DNA of 64,000 bases, from the NCBI RefSeq assembly GCF_030317205.1, contig NZ_JASZYB010000006.1:1-64000 (forward strand), read 5' to 3'. The translations under genes and the position numbers were made by a program. The stretch comes from Variovorax sp. J2L1-78 (GTDB lineage: Bacteria > Pseudomonadota > Gammaproteobacteria > Burkholderiales > Burkholderiaceae_C). Positions 25,924-35,230 of this stretch are shown piece after piece. Positions within the stretch are counted from its first letter, which is position 1, and every line of letters begins with the position of its first letter. The notes beneath the pieces were generated by a model, which was not told the DNA's origin, ran no database searches, and saw only the letters and a list, made by a program, of their open reading frames with translations.

Positions 25924-27681
25924 TCATGGCGCGACGGGCGGCTTGAGCTTGTAGAGCTTCACGGCGCCCTCGGTCCAGACACGCTCGAAATAGCGCTCGA
26001 ACTCCGGCTGCGACGCCACGCCTGGAAATCGCTCCGAATGGATGGCCAGGGCATCGAAGTGTTCCTGGGTCAGCTTCCGGTGAAGTTGGGCGGGGGGTAG
26101 CGACGCATAGTCCGAGTAGCGCCAGGGCCCGAAGACTTCGCCCCAGATCGGCTGCGGTGCGTAGTAGAGCGAATCCTCGCTGCCGAGTTGGTAGATGCGG
26201 CCCACAGGGTGCGTCTTCAGGTGCGCCCAGAGCGGGTAGCCGGGGACGCGCTGTGTGAGCAACGCCGCGCGTGCCTCGGGCGTGGGTGAAATCCGCTTCC
26301 AATACCGGACGATTTCCGCTGTGGCCATGAGCGTGAGATAGATCAGCAGCAGGGTTGCCGCCACCTTCACGACCACGCGTTGGCGCAGAGCGGGAATCGC
26401 CGTGGACGCAAGGCGGATCAGGTACATGCTGCTGGCGGCCGACAGCAGCACCAGCACGGGATAGGCAGACAAGAGGTAGCGTGGGTAGGGCACGCTGGCC
26501 GCCCAGGTCAGGGTCATGTAGCCGCCCATGATCAGCGCGCGGCGCACGGCCATGCTGCGTCGCAGGGCCGGGATGAAAGGCACCACAAGCGCCGGCCACA
26601 AGGGCCAGGCAGGCCAGCCTCGCGCGCGTCGGAGGTCTTCGAACTGCCAGTGGTGATCGGAGGCGTTCCAGTCCGTGAAGCCGAAGATTCGTCCTCCCAT
26701 GGGGTTGAACGGATCCCCCGTCAGCAAAGCATTCCGGCCATACCAGTAGATGCACGGGACGAGCAAGGCACCGACAACGAGCAGCCACGTCGTCGGGCGT
26801 CGATCGCGCCAGATCAGACCCACGGCAAACAACGGCAGCAGCGTCAACGCCTGGTACTTCGAGCCCACTGCGAGCCCCAGCGCGAAGGCGCAGGGCAGCA
26901 GCCACCGGCGGTCGTCGGTGGACCGCCATGCTTGGTAGGACGCGCCGGCGACCAGCACGAACAGCGCGACGCCCATGTCCACATAGGCTCGGATGAACTC
27001 GTCCGCGGCCAACAGCACCCACAACGACGCGGCCACGCAAGCGGTCAAACGGTCGAGGTGCTGAACGCCCAGGCGATAGATCAACCACGCCGTGAGCCAG
27101 CCCGCCAATGCATGCAGCAGATGGGGCAGCACGTCGTTGCCGAAGAGCAGGGCCCCCGCATACAACAGATCAAAGTCATATGGGAACCATGGATAGCGCA
27201 GCCATTCGTTCACCGTCAGGCGGCCGCTGACGGCCCACTGCTGCGCATGCGGCAGGTGGTACATCAGCTCATCCCATTGGGTGGGTGGGGGCAGCGGCGC
27301 GGTCAGCGTCGACAGCAGGACGGCTGCAAGCGCGGCCAGGCCCCAGCGATCAGAGCGCGGCATCTCCTGCCAGCCGGGGCGCCAGGCAGGCCAGCGGAGA
27401 AGGGGTTTGTGTGCCAGCACATGCCATGCGCCGAGCAGCATCCCGACCGCGATCAGGAGGCCGACGTAGAACGCGGTCAGTTGCCCGGCGATCGCCAGGC
27501 CTTGCAGTACGCAGATGCTGATACCCAGACCCAGCGTGATGGCCAGCGGCGCGCCCAGGCGCATTGCCGGATCACGATCGATCTTCAGCAGGCGCAGCAA
27601 CGCCTCACCCCATCCCCAGCATGCGGCCACGACCAGTGCGAGCGCGCCGTACTGGCCCAGCAGGAACTCGAGCTTGTTCAT
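25924..27681 (-). CDS. GT-C (ArnT/GT39-like) membrane glycosyltransferase
   Basis: A 585-residue polytopic protein with roughly 10-12 transmembrane segments. After the first segments, a periplasmic loop carries PPTQWDELMYHLPHAQQW; its acidic residues are in the position of the catalytic Asp/Glu of GT-C enzymes, and NPMGGRIFGF follows later. Such enzymes use polyprenyl-phosphate sugars to glycosylate lipids, proteins or glycans on the outer face of the inner membrane. A GGGGAGA ribosome-binding site precedes the ATG. It lies immediately upstream of the GtrA-HAD gene, consistent with donor translocation serving this transferase. Donor and acceptor are unknown. Confidence 0.8.
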   Translation of the reverse strand: MNKLEFLLGQYGALALVVAACWGWGEALLRLLKIDRDPAMRLGAPLAITLGLGISICVLQGLAIAGQLTAFYVGLLIAVGMLLGAWHVLAHKPLLRWPAWRPGWQEMPRSDRWGLAALAAVLLSTLTAPLPPPTQWDELMYHLPHAQQWAVSGRLTVNEWLRYPWFPYDFDLLYAGALLFGNDVLPHLLHALAGWLTAWLIYRLGVQHLDRLTACVAASLWVLLAADEFIRAYVDMGVALFVLVAGASYQAWRSTDDRRWLLPCAFALGLAVGSKYQALTLLPLFAVGLIWRDRRPTTWLLVVGALLVPCIYWYGRNALLTGDPFNPMGGRIFGFTDWNASDHHWQFEDLRRARGWPAWPLWPALVVPFIPALRRSMAVRRALIMGGYMTLTWAASVPYPRYLLSAYPVLVLLSAASSMYLIRLASTAIPALRQRVVVKVAATLLLIYLTLMATAEIVRYWKRISPTPEARAALLTQRVPGYPLWAHLKTHPVGRIYQLGSEDSLYYAPQPIWGEVFGPWRYSDYASLPPAQLHRKLTQEHFDALAIHSERFPGVASQPEFERYFERVWTEGAVKLYKLKPPVAP

Positions 27682-27698
27682 GGTCTCCCCGTCCCCCT

Positions 27699-29327
27699 CT
27701 AGCCCGCCGACTGCAACGCCAGCCCCGCATGCTCCCGCAGCGGGTGGAAGTGGATCTTGGGAAAGCGCTCCTGTGCCAGGCGCACGTCATAGGGCGAGGT
27801 GCAGAGGTAGGCCAGCGTGTTGGCGGCGTCGAGCGCCATGCGCGCCGGGTAGGCGTTGACGAATTCGCGCAGCTCGGCCGGCGTGTCGGCGGTGATCCAC
27901 CGGGCGCCGGTGTACTGGCAGCCTTCGAGGCGCACGTCGGCGTCGTACTCGGCCTTCAGGCGGTGTTGCACGACTTCGAACTGGAGTTGCCCCACGGCGC
28001 CCAGCAGCATCGGGCCGCCGACCTCCGGGCGGAAGACCTGGATCGCGCCTTCTTCGCCGAGCTGGGCCAGGCCCTGCTGCAGCTGCTTGGTGCGCAGCGG
28101 GTTCTTCAGGATCACCGTCATGAAGAGTTCTGGCGCGAAGAAGGGCAGGCCGGTGAACATCAGGTTGGCGCCGTCGGTGATGGTGTCGCCCAATTGCACG
28201 CCGCCGTGCGTGGTGAAACCGACGATGTCGCCGGCGTAGGCTTCCTCGACCGCTTCGCGGCGCTGGCTCATGAAGGTCACGACGCTGGTGGGGCGCAGTT
28301 CCTTCGACGTGCGCTGCACCTTGAGCTTCATGCCCGGCGTGTACTTGCCCGACGCCATGCGCACGAAGGCGATGCGGTCGCGGTGGTTGGCGTCCATGTT
28401 GGCCTGCACCTTGAACACCACACCGGCGAAGTCCTTGTCCTCGGGCAGGATCTCTTTCACCACCGGCTGGCGGTTGACCAGGGTCGTGCTGGTGCGCGAC
28501 TGCGGTGGCGGCGCCAGGTCGACCAGCGCGTCGAGCACTTCCATCACGCCGAAGTTGTTCACGCCGGAGCCGAAGAACACCGGCGTCTGCTTGCCGGCGA
28601 GGAAGGCCGCATGGTCCCAGGTGGGCGATGCGCCGGTGGCGAGCTCCATGCTGTCCATGGCCGATTCGAAGTCGGCACCGAAGCGCTTGGTCAGCGTGTC
28701 GCGATCGCTCAGCGGGATGGTCTCGAAATCGTCCGACAGGCGCTCCTTGCCGGACTCGAACACCGTCATCGCCTGCGTGCGCAGGTTCATGATCCCGCGG
28801 AACGACTTGCCCTGGCCGACCGGCCAAGTCATCGGCACGCAGGGCATGCCGAGCTCGCGCTCCACCTCGTCGAGGATGTCGAGCGGCTCGCGCACCTCGC
28901 GGTCCATCTTGTTGACGAAGGTGATGATGGGCGTGTCGCGCTGGCGGCAGACCTCGATCAGCCGGCGGGTCTGCGCTTCCACGCCGTTGGCCGCGTCGAT
29001 CACCATCAGCGCCGAGTCGACGGCGGTCAGCACCCGGTAGGTGTCTTCCGAGAAGTCCTTGTGACCGGGCGTGTCGAGCAGGTTGATCACGTGGTCGCGG
29101 TACAGCATCTGCATGACCGACGAGGCCACCGAGATGCCGCGCTGCTTTTCGATTTCCATCCAGTCGGACGTGGCATGGCGCGAGGCCTTGCGCGCCTTCA
29201 CCGAGCCGGCGATCTGGATCGCGCCGGAGAAGAGCAGCAGCTTTTCGGTGAGCGTGGTCTTGCCGGCGTCGGGGTGGGAAATGATCGCGAAGGTGCGACG
29301 GCGGCGGGTTTCGGATTCGAAGGTCAT
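27699..29327 (-). CDS. prfC: Peptide chain release factor 3
   Basis: A 542-residue translational GTPase that recycles RF1 and RF2 after peptide release. G1 is HPDAGKTTL, the switch region includes QRGISVASSV, G3 is DTPGHKDF and G4 is NKMD; the segment HATSDWMEIEKQRG is specific to RF3 and distinguishes it from EF-G. Length equals typical RF3 (about 530-540 residues). The gene ends 17 bases before the GT-C gene begins on the same strand, so read-through into the glycan genes is possible. Confidence 0.97.
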   Translation of the reverse strand: MTFESETRRRRTFAIISHPDAGKTTLTEKLLLFSGAIQIAGSVKARKASRHATSDWMEIEKQRGISVASSVMQMLYRDHVINLLDTPGHKDFSEDTYRVLTAVDSALMVIDAANGVEAQTRRLIEVCRQRDTPIITFVNKMDREVREPLDILDEVERELGMPCVPMTWPVGQGKSFRGIMNLRTQAMTVFESGKERLSDDFETIPLSDRDTLTKRFGADFESAMDSMELATGASPTWDHAAFLAGKQTPVFFGSGVNNFGVMEVLDALVDLAPPPQSRTSTTLVNRQPVVKEILPEDKDFAGVVFKVQANMDANHRDRIAFVRMASGKYTPGMKLKVQRTSKELRPTSVVTFMSQRREAVEEAYAGDIVGFTTHGGVQLGDTITDGANLMFTGLPFFAPELFMTVILKNPLRTKQLQQGLAQLGEEGAIQVFRPEVGGPMLLGAVGQLQFEVVQHRLKAEYDADVRLEGCQYTGARWITADTPAELREFVNAYPARMALDAANTLAYLCTSPYDVRLAQERFPKIHFHPLREHAGLALQSAG

Positions 29328-29438
29328 GGCGTGAACGCGGGGCGCGCGAAGAACGGTGAGCGCGTGGCGCTCACGGCGCGGCGGCTACGCAAAGCCGACG
29401 ATTTTAGCGAGCACCCCCGGGTCGCGAGGGCGCGGGGC

Positions 29439-30092
29439 TCACATCGGCGGTGTGAAGCCGTTGCGGCCCGCGATCACGCGCAGCGCGGTCGGCGTGCCGT
29501 TGCGCTCCTGCGCGTTGACCAGCACCTTGGCGCCCGGAGTCAGCAGGGCGTCGGTGGCGGGCTTGAAGGTGACGACCGGAACGTTCGGCGGAACGATCAC
29601 CGTCTTCTCGCCGCCCTTGTAGCTGAGATTGAGCTGCTGGCCGCCGCGTACCGACGCCGGTGCCGCCGCCAGGTCGGCCACGGTCGCATTGGTCATCGTG
29701 CTTTGCGGTTGCAGATCCCACGGGAAATGACCCTCACCGGTGCCGCGGGCGGCTTCGGGAAACACCAGCACCTCGAGTGCCTTTTGCGTGCCGTCGGGCT
29801 GCGGCATCGCGGCGGTGCCGATGAAGCTGCCTTGCTTGATGTCGGCCAGCTTGATGCGGTAGACCTCCGACACCGGCAGGTTCGGCACGCGCGCCATGCT
29901 GACGACCTCGCCGCCGCGGTCCTTGACGATGAGTTTGTTCGTGTCTGCATAGACGACGGTGCCGCGAATGCGGACGGTCGATGCTGCGAGTACGGCGGCA
30001 CTCTGCGCCGATGCCTGGATCGGCAGCGCGATGGTGCAGGCGAGCACGGCGGCGGCCGCGAGGGCGAAGGAGGGTTGATGGACGCCGTACAT
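29439..30092 (-). CDS. Exported protein of unknown function
   Basis: A 217-residue secreted protein. The ATG at 30092 gives a clear Sec signal (FALAAAAVLACTIALPIQASA); the frame remains open to 30251 but would place 53 extra residues before the signal. The mature part begins with STVRIRGTVVYADTNKLIVKDRGGEVVSM and contains VIVPPNVPVVTF and PGAKVLVNA, a beta-rich pattern like DUF5666-type or OB-like periplasmic proteins. No catalytic motif is seen. It is divergent from the riboswitch-controlled ahcY operon and separated from prfC by 111 bases. Function unknown. Confidence 0.7.
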   Translation of the reverse strand: MYGVHQPSFALAAAAVLACTIALPIQASAQSAAVLAASTVRIRGTVVYADTNKLIVKDRGGEVVSMARVPNLPVSEVYRIKLADIKQGSFIGTAAMPQPDGTQKALEVLVFPEAARGTGEGHFPWDLQPQSTMTNATVADLAAAPASVRGGQQLNLSYKGGEKTVIVPPNVPVVTFKPATDALLTPGAKVLVNAQERNGTPTALRVIAGRNGFTPPM

Positions 30093-30188
30093 GGGGCCTC
30101 GGGTTGTCGGTCGATGAATCAATGTAGTCCTTTCGGCTTCCATGCGCCGCCGTGGATCAACTTGACCCGTTCGATCGACGGGCTGGGC

Positions 30189-30194
30189 TAAAAT
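30189..30194 (+). promoter_or_regulatory. Probable -10 element of the ahcY operon
   Basis: TAAAAT at 30189-30194 would start transcription near 30201, exactly at the beginning of the SAH aptamer. The best -35-like hexamer is TTGACC at 30162-30167, but the spacer would be 21 bases, so the -35 assignment is uncertain. Confidence 0.4.
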
Positions 30195-30199
30195 CCTGG

Positions 30200-30262
30200 C
30201 TCCGAGGAGCGTTGCAGCGCCGTCAGGCGTGAGGCTCGGACCCCATCGCAACCACGCTCATC
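30200..30262 (+). promoter_or_regulatory. S-adenosylhomocysteine (SAH) riboswitch
   Basis: The sequence matches the SAH aptamer of beta-proteobacteria. The outer helix pairs TCCGAG (from 30201) with CTCGGA (30235-30240); the conserved GAGGAGCG follows. GAGCG plus TTGC pairs with GCAA (30248-30251) and CGCTC near 30255-30259, forming the pseudoknot-side helix of the aptamer. It lies directly upstream of ahcY, the canonical target. In this class SAH binding turns expression on, so the operon should be induced when SAH accumulates and needs to be cleared. Confidence 0.9.
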
Positions 30263-30343
30263 CGCTGTTCTCGCGGTGAGTCCATTTCCGGTCGAACCTC
30301 ACGAGTGCAGCGGCAGTTCTGTCAAACCTGCCCTGGAGTTCTC

Positions 30344-31783
<1,440 letters not shown>

Positions 31784-31793
31784 TCGGCGCACC

Positions 31794-32594
31794 TTGCGTG
31801 CCGATCAATTGCTGGTTGAACGCGGCCTGGCGGCCTCGCGGTCGCAAGCCGTCCGCCTCATCGCGGGCGGGCTGCGATGGCGTGACGCCGGCAGCGGCGC
31901 CGACTGGCGCAGCGTGGGCAAGAACCGCGACGACATCCCCGAATCGGCCGAGCTCGAACTGGTCGATGCGGCCGAGTCGCGCTATGTGTCGCGCGGCGGG
32001 CTGAAGCTCGACGGCGCGCTGGCCGCGACGGGCGTCGACCCGTCGGGCCGCCGCTGCCTCGACATCGGCCAGTCGACCGGCGGCTTCACCGACTGCCTGC
32101 TGCAGCACGGTGCCATGCATGTGGTCGGCATCGACGTCGGCCACGGCCAGCTGCACGACCGCATCCGGGCCGACGAGCGGGTGACGGCCATCGAGAAGGT
32201 CAATGCACGTGCGCTGACGGCCGAGGATTTTCCCGAGGGCGAGGACACCGCGTTCGATCTGATCGTCGGTGACCTGTCCTTCATCTCGCTCACGCTGGTG
32301 CTGCCGGCAGTGATGCCGTTCCTCGCGTCCGGCGGCGACCTGCTGATGCTGGTCAAGCCGCAGTTCGAGCTGCAGCCCGGCCAGGTCGGCAAGGGCGGCA
32401 TCGTGCGCGACGAGGCGATGTACCCGATCGTCGAGCAACGCCTGCGCGACGCCTGTGCCGCGCTCGGCCAGCGCGTGGTGCGCTGGCTCGACAGCCCGCT
32501 CGCCGGGGGCGACGGCAACCGCGAGTTCTTCATCCATGCCGTCCGTGACGACGGCCCTGCCGGAGCTGCCCATGCAACTTCCGTTGAGCTTTGA
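31794..32594 (+). CDS. tlyA: TlyA family rRNA 2'-O-methyltransferase (hemolysin A-like)
   Basis: A 266-residue protein with an N-terminal S4 RNA-binding domain (RADQLLVERGLAASRSQAVRLI) and an FtsJ-type Rossmann methyltransferase domain (CLDIGQSTGGFTDCLL, then GIDVGHGQ). Family members methylate ribose 2'-O in rRNA with SAM. The start is a TTG, 10 bases after the ahcY stop, chosen because it gives the exact family N-terminus. Its end overlaps metF by 23 bases, so it is inside the riboswitch operon between two methionine-cycle genes and is itself a producer of SAH. Confidence 0.9.
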   Translation: MRADQLLVERGLAASRSQAVRLIAGGLRWRDAGSGADWRSVGKNRDDIPESAELELVDAAESRYVSRGGLKLDGALAATGVDPSGRRCLDIGQSTGGFTDCLLQHGAMHVVGIDVGHGQLHDRIRADERVTAIEKVNARALTAEDFPEGEDTAFDLIVGDLSFISLTLVLPAVMPFLASGGDLLMLVKPQFELQPGQVGKGGIVRDEAMYPIVEQRLRDACAALGQRVVRWLDSPLAGGDGNREFFIHAVRDDGPAGAAHATSVEL

Positions 32595-33405
32595 ATTCTT
32601 TCCGACCAAGACGCCCGAAGGCGCGGTGAAGCTGCGCGCGGTGCGCCAGCAGCTCTACGCGATGCGTCCCGAGTTCTGCTCGGTGACCTATGGTGCCGGC
32701 GGGTCCACCCACGACGGCACCTTCGCCGCCGTGCGCGAGATCCTGGAAGAGGGCGGCGATGCCGCCAGCCACTTCTCGTGCATCGGCGCCACCAAGGCCA
32801 CGGTGCGCGCCCAGCTGGGCGAGCTCAAGGCCATGGGCGTCAAGCGCCTGGTCGCGCTGCGCGGCGACCTGCCCAGCGGCTATGGCGCGGGCGGCGAGTT
32901 CCAGTACGCGAGCGACCTGGTGGCCTTCATCCGCGAGGAGACGGGCCGAGACTTCCACATCGAGGTGGCCTGCTACCCCGAGGTGCATCCGCAGGCGCGT
33001 TCGCCCGAGTCGGACCTCAAGGCCTTCGCCGAGAAGGTGCGCGCCGGTGCCGATTCGGCCATCACGCAGTACTTCTTCAATGCCGATGCGTACTTCCGCT
33101 TTGTCGACGAAGCGCAGCGCCTGGGCATCGCAACGCCGATCGTGCCGGGCGTGATGCCCATCACCAGTTCCACGCAGCTCATGCGCTTCTCCGACGCCTG
33201 CGGCGCGGAGATTCCGCGCTGGGTCCGGCTGCGGCTGCAGAGCTACGGCGACGATGTCGCGTCGATCAAGGCCTTCGGCCTCGACGTCGTGACGCGCCTG
33301 TGCGAGCAACTGCGCGACGGCGGCGCACCGGCGCTGCACTTCTACACGATGAACCAGTCCGCCGCGACGCTCGCCCTGCTGGAGCGGCTCGGCAGGCGCG
33401 CATGA
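32572..33405 (+). CDS. metF: 5,10-methylenetetrahydrofolate reductase
   Basis: A 277-residue flavoenzyme that reduces 5,10-methylene-THF to 5-methyl-THF, the methyl donor for homocysteine remethylation. The family opening LSFEFFPTKTPEG, with the catalytic Glu, is followed by FCSVTYGAGGST and later ALRGDLPSGYG and QYFFNADAYFRF. The ATG at 32572 has a GGAG site; an ATG at 32536 is the longer option. It overlaps tlyA by 23 bases and rlpA by 4 bases (ATGA). It completes the methionine cycle begun by ahcY. Confidence 0.96.
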   Translation: MQLPLSFEFFPTKTPEGAVKLRAVRQQLYAMRPEFCSVTYGAGGSTHDGTFAAVREILEEGGDAASHFSCIGATKATVRAQLGELKAMGVKRLVALRGDLPSGYGAGGEFQYASDLVAFIREETGRDFHIEVACYPEVHPQARSPESDLKAFAEKVRAGADSAITQYFFNADAYFRFVDEAQRLGIATPIVPGVMPITSSTQLMRFSDACGAEIPRWVRLRLQSYGDDVASIKAFGLDVVTRLCEQLRDGGAPALHFYTMNQSAATLALLERLGRRA

Positions 33406-34109
33406 CGCGTGGCGGCGCCGGCGGCGTGCCCTGGCGGGCGGGCCTCGCGGCCCTGCTCGCCGGCCTGCTGGTGGCCTGCGTCGCGCCGCCATCGGGCGGC
33501 GAAGGTGGGCCGTCGGCGCCTGCCGCGTCCGGCCTGCAGCCGCTGACGCGCGATCTGTCGGTGCCGGCGGGCGCTCGACCCCGGTCGGCCGTGCCCTCGG
33601 TGCGTTATGACCTGGCCTCCTCGGGCCAGGACGAACTCGGCCCCGACGATGGCGTGCCGGGCGATGACGTGCCGCGCACCGTCTACCAGCGCGGCGGCGC
33701 GTCGTGGTACGGCATCGGCTTCCATATGCGCAAGACCGCGAACGGCGAGCGATTCGACATGAGCTCGATGACCGCAGCGCATCGCACCTTGCCCTTCAAC
33801 ACCGTCGTGTGCGTGCGCAGCCTGGTCAACGGGCGAGAGGTGCTGGTGCGCATCAACGACCGCGGCCCCTTCTCCTCGGGCCGCATCATCGACCTGAGCC
33901 GGGCGGCGGCGGATGCGCTGGACATGGTCAGCACCGGTATCAAGCAGGTGGCACTGCACGTGGTCGACCAGCCGGGCATGCGCTGCAACGGCGAGGTGGC
34001 CGACGTGACGGCATTGCAGCCCACCCCGGATGCGGAGCGTGCGCAGGCCAAGGCGCCGGCGCCTGCCGTCAGGCCGAAGCGCCAGGTCGCGGCGCGGCGG
34101 CGCAACTAG
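33402..34109 (+). CDS. rlpA: RlpA family septal-ring lytic transglycosylase-like lipoprotein
   Basis: A 235-residue predicted lipoprotein with lipobox LVAC following a hydrophobic stretch (AGLAALLAGLLVAC). The double-psi beta-barrel is clear: ASWYGIGFHMRKTANGERFDM, TAAHRTLPFNT, VLVRINDRGPF and RIIDLSRAAADAL. RlpA enzymes cut peptidoglycan strands lacking stem peptides and act at the septum. There is no C-terminal SPOR domain; the tail is Lys/Arg/Pro-rich. The ATG overlaps the metF stop, so it shares the operon although its role is unrelated to methyl metabolism. Confidence 0.9.
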   Translation: MTRGGAGGVPWRAGLAALLAGLLVACVAPPSGGEGGPSAPAASGLQPLTRDLSVPAGARPRSAVPSVRYDLASSGQDELGPDDGVPGDDVPRTVYQRGGASWYGIGFHMRKTANGERFDMSSMTAAHRTLPFNTVVCVRSLVNGREVLVRINDRGPFSSGRIIDLSRAAADALDMVSTGIKQVALHVVDQPGMRCNGEVADVTALQPTPDAERAQAKAPAPAVRPKRQVAARRRN

Positions 34110-34117
34110 GGTCGGCG

Positions 34118-35038
34118 TCAGCCGCCCGCGTCGAGCGAGAAGGCGGCGTTGCGGTCCTGGCCCAGCCGTTCCACCAACTGCGGCAGCGCGGCCGCCATCT
34201 GCGCCTTCAGCGTGTAGGGCGGGTTGATCAGGAACATCCCGCTGGCAGGCAGCCCGGGCCGGCGCGTCTCGCCGGTCGGTGCCGTCACGATCTTGCTCGA
34301 CTTGACGGTGAGCGTGGCATGCAGCCACGACTTGCCGGCCTTGGTCGCCATCGTCTTGAGCCGGCGCGGCAGGTCGTGCGCCTCGGGCCGCGGAATGATC
34401 GGGTACCAGACGGCGTAGGTGCCGGTGGCGAAGCGCTTGAGCGCCTCGCCGACGAAGTCGAGCACGCGGCCGTAGTCGGTCTTCAGTTCATAGCTCGGGT
34501 CGCACAGCACCAAGGCGCGGCGCGAGGGCGGCGGCAGGAACTTGGTGGCGCTGCCGAAGCCGTCTTCGTGCAGCACGGCGATCTGCCGGCCGGCTTCGAG
34601 TTGCGCGATGTTCGCGTCGAGCGTGCGCGAATCGGTCGGGTGCAACTCGAAGAGCTTGAGCCGGTCGTGGTCGCGCAGCAGGTGCTGCACGATGAAGGGC
34701 GAACCGGGGTAGACCTTGGCGCCCCCTTTGGGGTTGAAGTCGGCGATCACCGCGAGATAGCGGGCGATGGCCTCGGCCAGGGGCGCGTCGGCGGCTGCCT
34801 TCTTGGTGCCGGCCGCGACGGCAGGCGGCTGCAGCAGCCGCAGAATGCCCTGTGCCGCCTCGCCGCTGGTGTCGGCGTAGTCGCCGTCGAGCCGGTAGAG
34901 GCCGGCGCCGGCATGGGTGTCGACCACGGTGAGCGCCGCGTCTTTTTCGAGCAAATGCTCGAGCGTGGCAATCAGCACCGTGTGCTTGAGCACATCGGCG
35001 TGGTTGCCGGCGTGGAAGGCGTGGCGGTAGCTGAACAT
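34118..35038 (-). CDS. rlmJ: 23S rRNA (adenine-2030-N6)-methyltransferase
   Basis: A 306-residue SAM-dependent methyltransferase of the RlmJ family, modifying A2030 of 23S rRNA. The N-terminus MFSYRHAFHAGNHADVLKH is nearly invariant in the family, and DTHAGAGLY is the SAM-binding loop. The catalytic motif reads DPSYE (in LVLCDPSYELK) where DPPYE is usual; both outer residues are kept, so activity is probable. It converges with rlpA, with only 8 bases between the stops. Confidence 0.93.
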   Translation of the reverse strand: MFSYRHAFHAGNHADVLKHTVLIATLEHLLEKDAALTVVDTHAGAGLYRLDGDYADTSGEAAQGILRLLQPPAVAAGTKKAAADAPLAEAIARYLAVIADFNPKGGAKVYPGSPFIVQHLLRDHDRLKLFELHPTDSRTLDANIAQLEAGRQIAVLHEDGFGSATKFLPPPSRRALVLCDPSYELKTDYGRVLDFVGEALKRFATGTYAVWYPIIPRPEAHDLPRRLKTMATKAGKSWLHATLTVKSSKIVTAPTGETRRPGLPASGMFLINPPYTLKAQMAAALPQLVERLGQDRNAAFSLDAGG

Positions 35039-35185
35039 GTGAATAGTGCCTGGAGAGAAGGGAACGATCGCTGGACTCGACGGCCGCTATTGCATTCAAC
35101 AAGAGAGGCGGGAGACTAATTACGAAACGTCGATTTTGACCTCCGTGCCGTGATGCGAAAACAACAGGTTCGAATTTTGCGAGTC

Positions 35186-35199
35186 GAGAATGCGTTCTC
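35186..35199. promoter_or_regulatory. Small inverted repeat in the AT-richer region upstream of the porin
   Basis: The gap between rlmJ and the porin gene (35039-35230) is AT-richer than its surroundings and carries GAGAA/TTCTC around TGCG at 35186-35199, about 30 bases before the porin start. It may be a regulator site. No convincing -35/-10 pair or ribosome-binding site is visible for the porin. Confidence 0.3.
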
Positions 35200-35230
35200 A
35201 CATTCGTTTAAGTTTTTGTAACACTGCTTC

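Noticed and set aside
26380..27702. A 440-codon plus-strand frame over the GT-C gene
   Set aside because: Composition is Arg/Gln/His-rich with no hydrophobic or domain structure; the minus-strand frame is a regular polytopic membrane protein.
27564..30191. An 875-codon plus-strand frame over prfC and the exported-protein gene
   Set aside because: It spans two real minus-strand genes and the gap between them and shows repetitive Arg/His/Val shadow composition.
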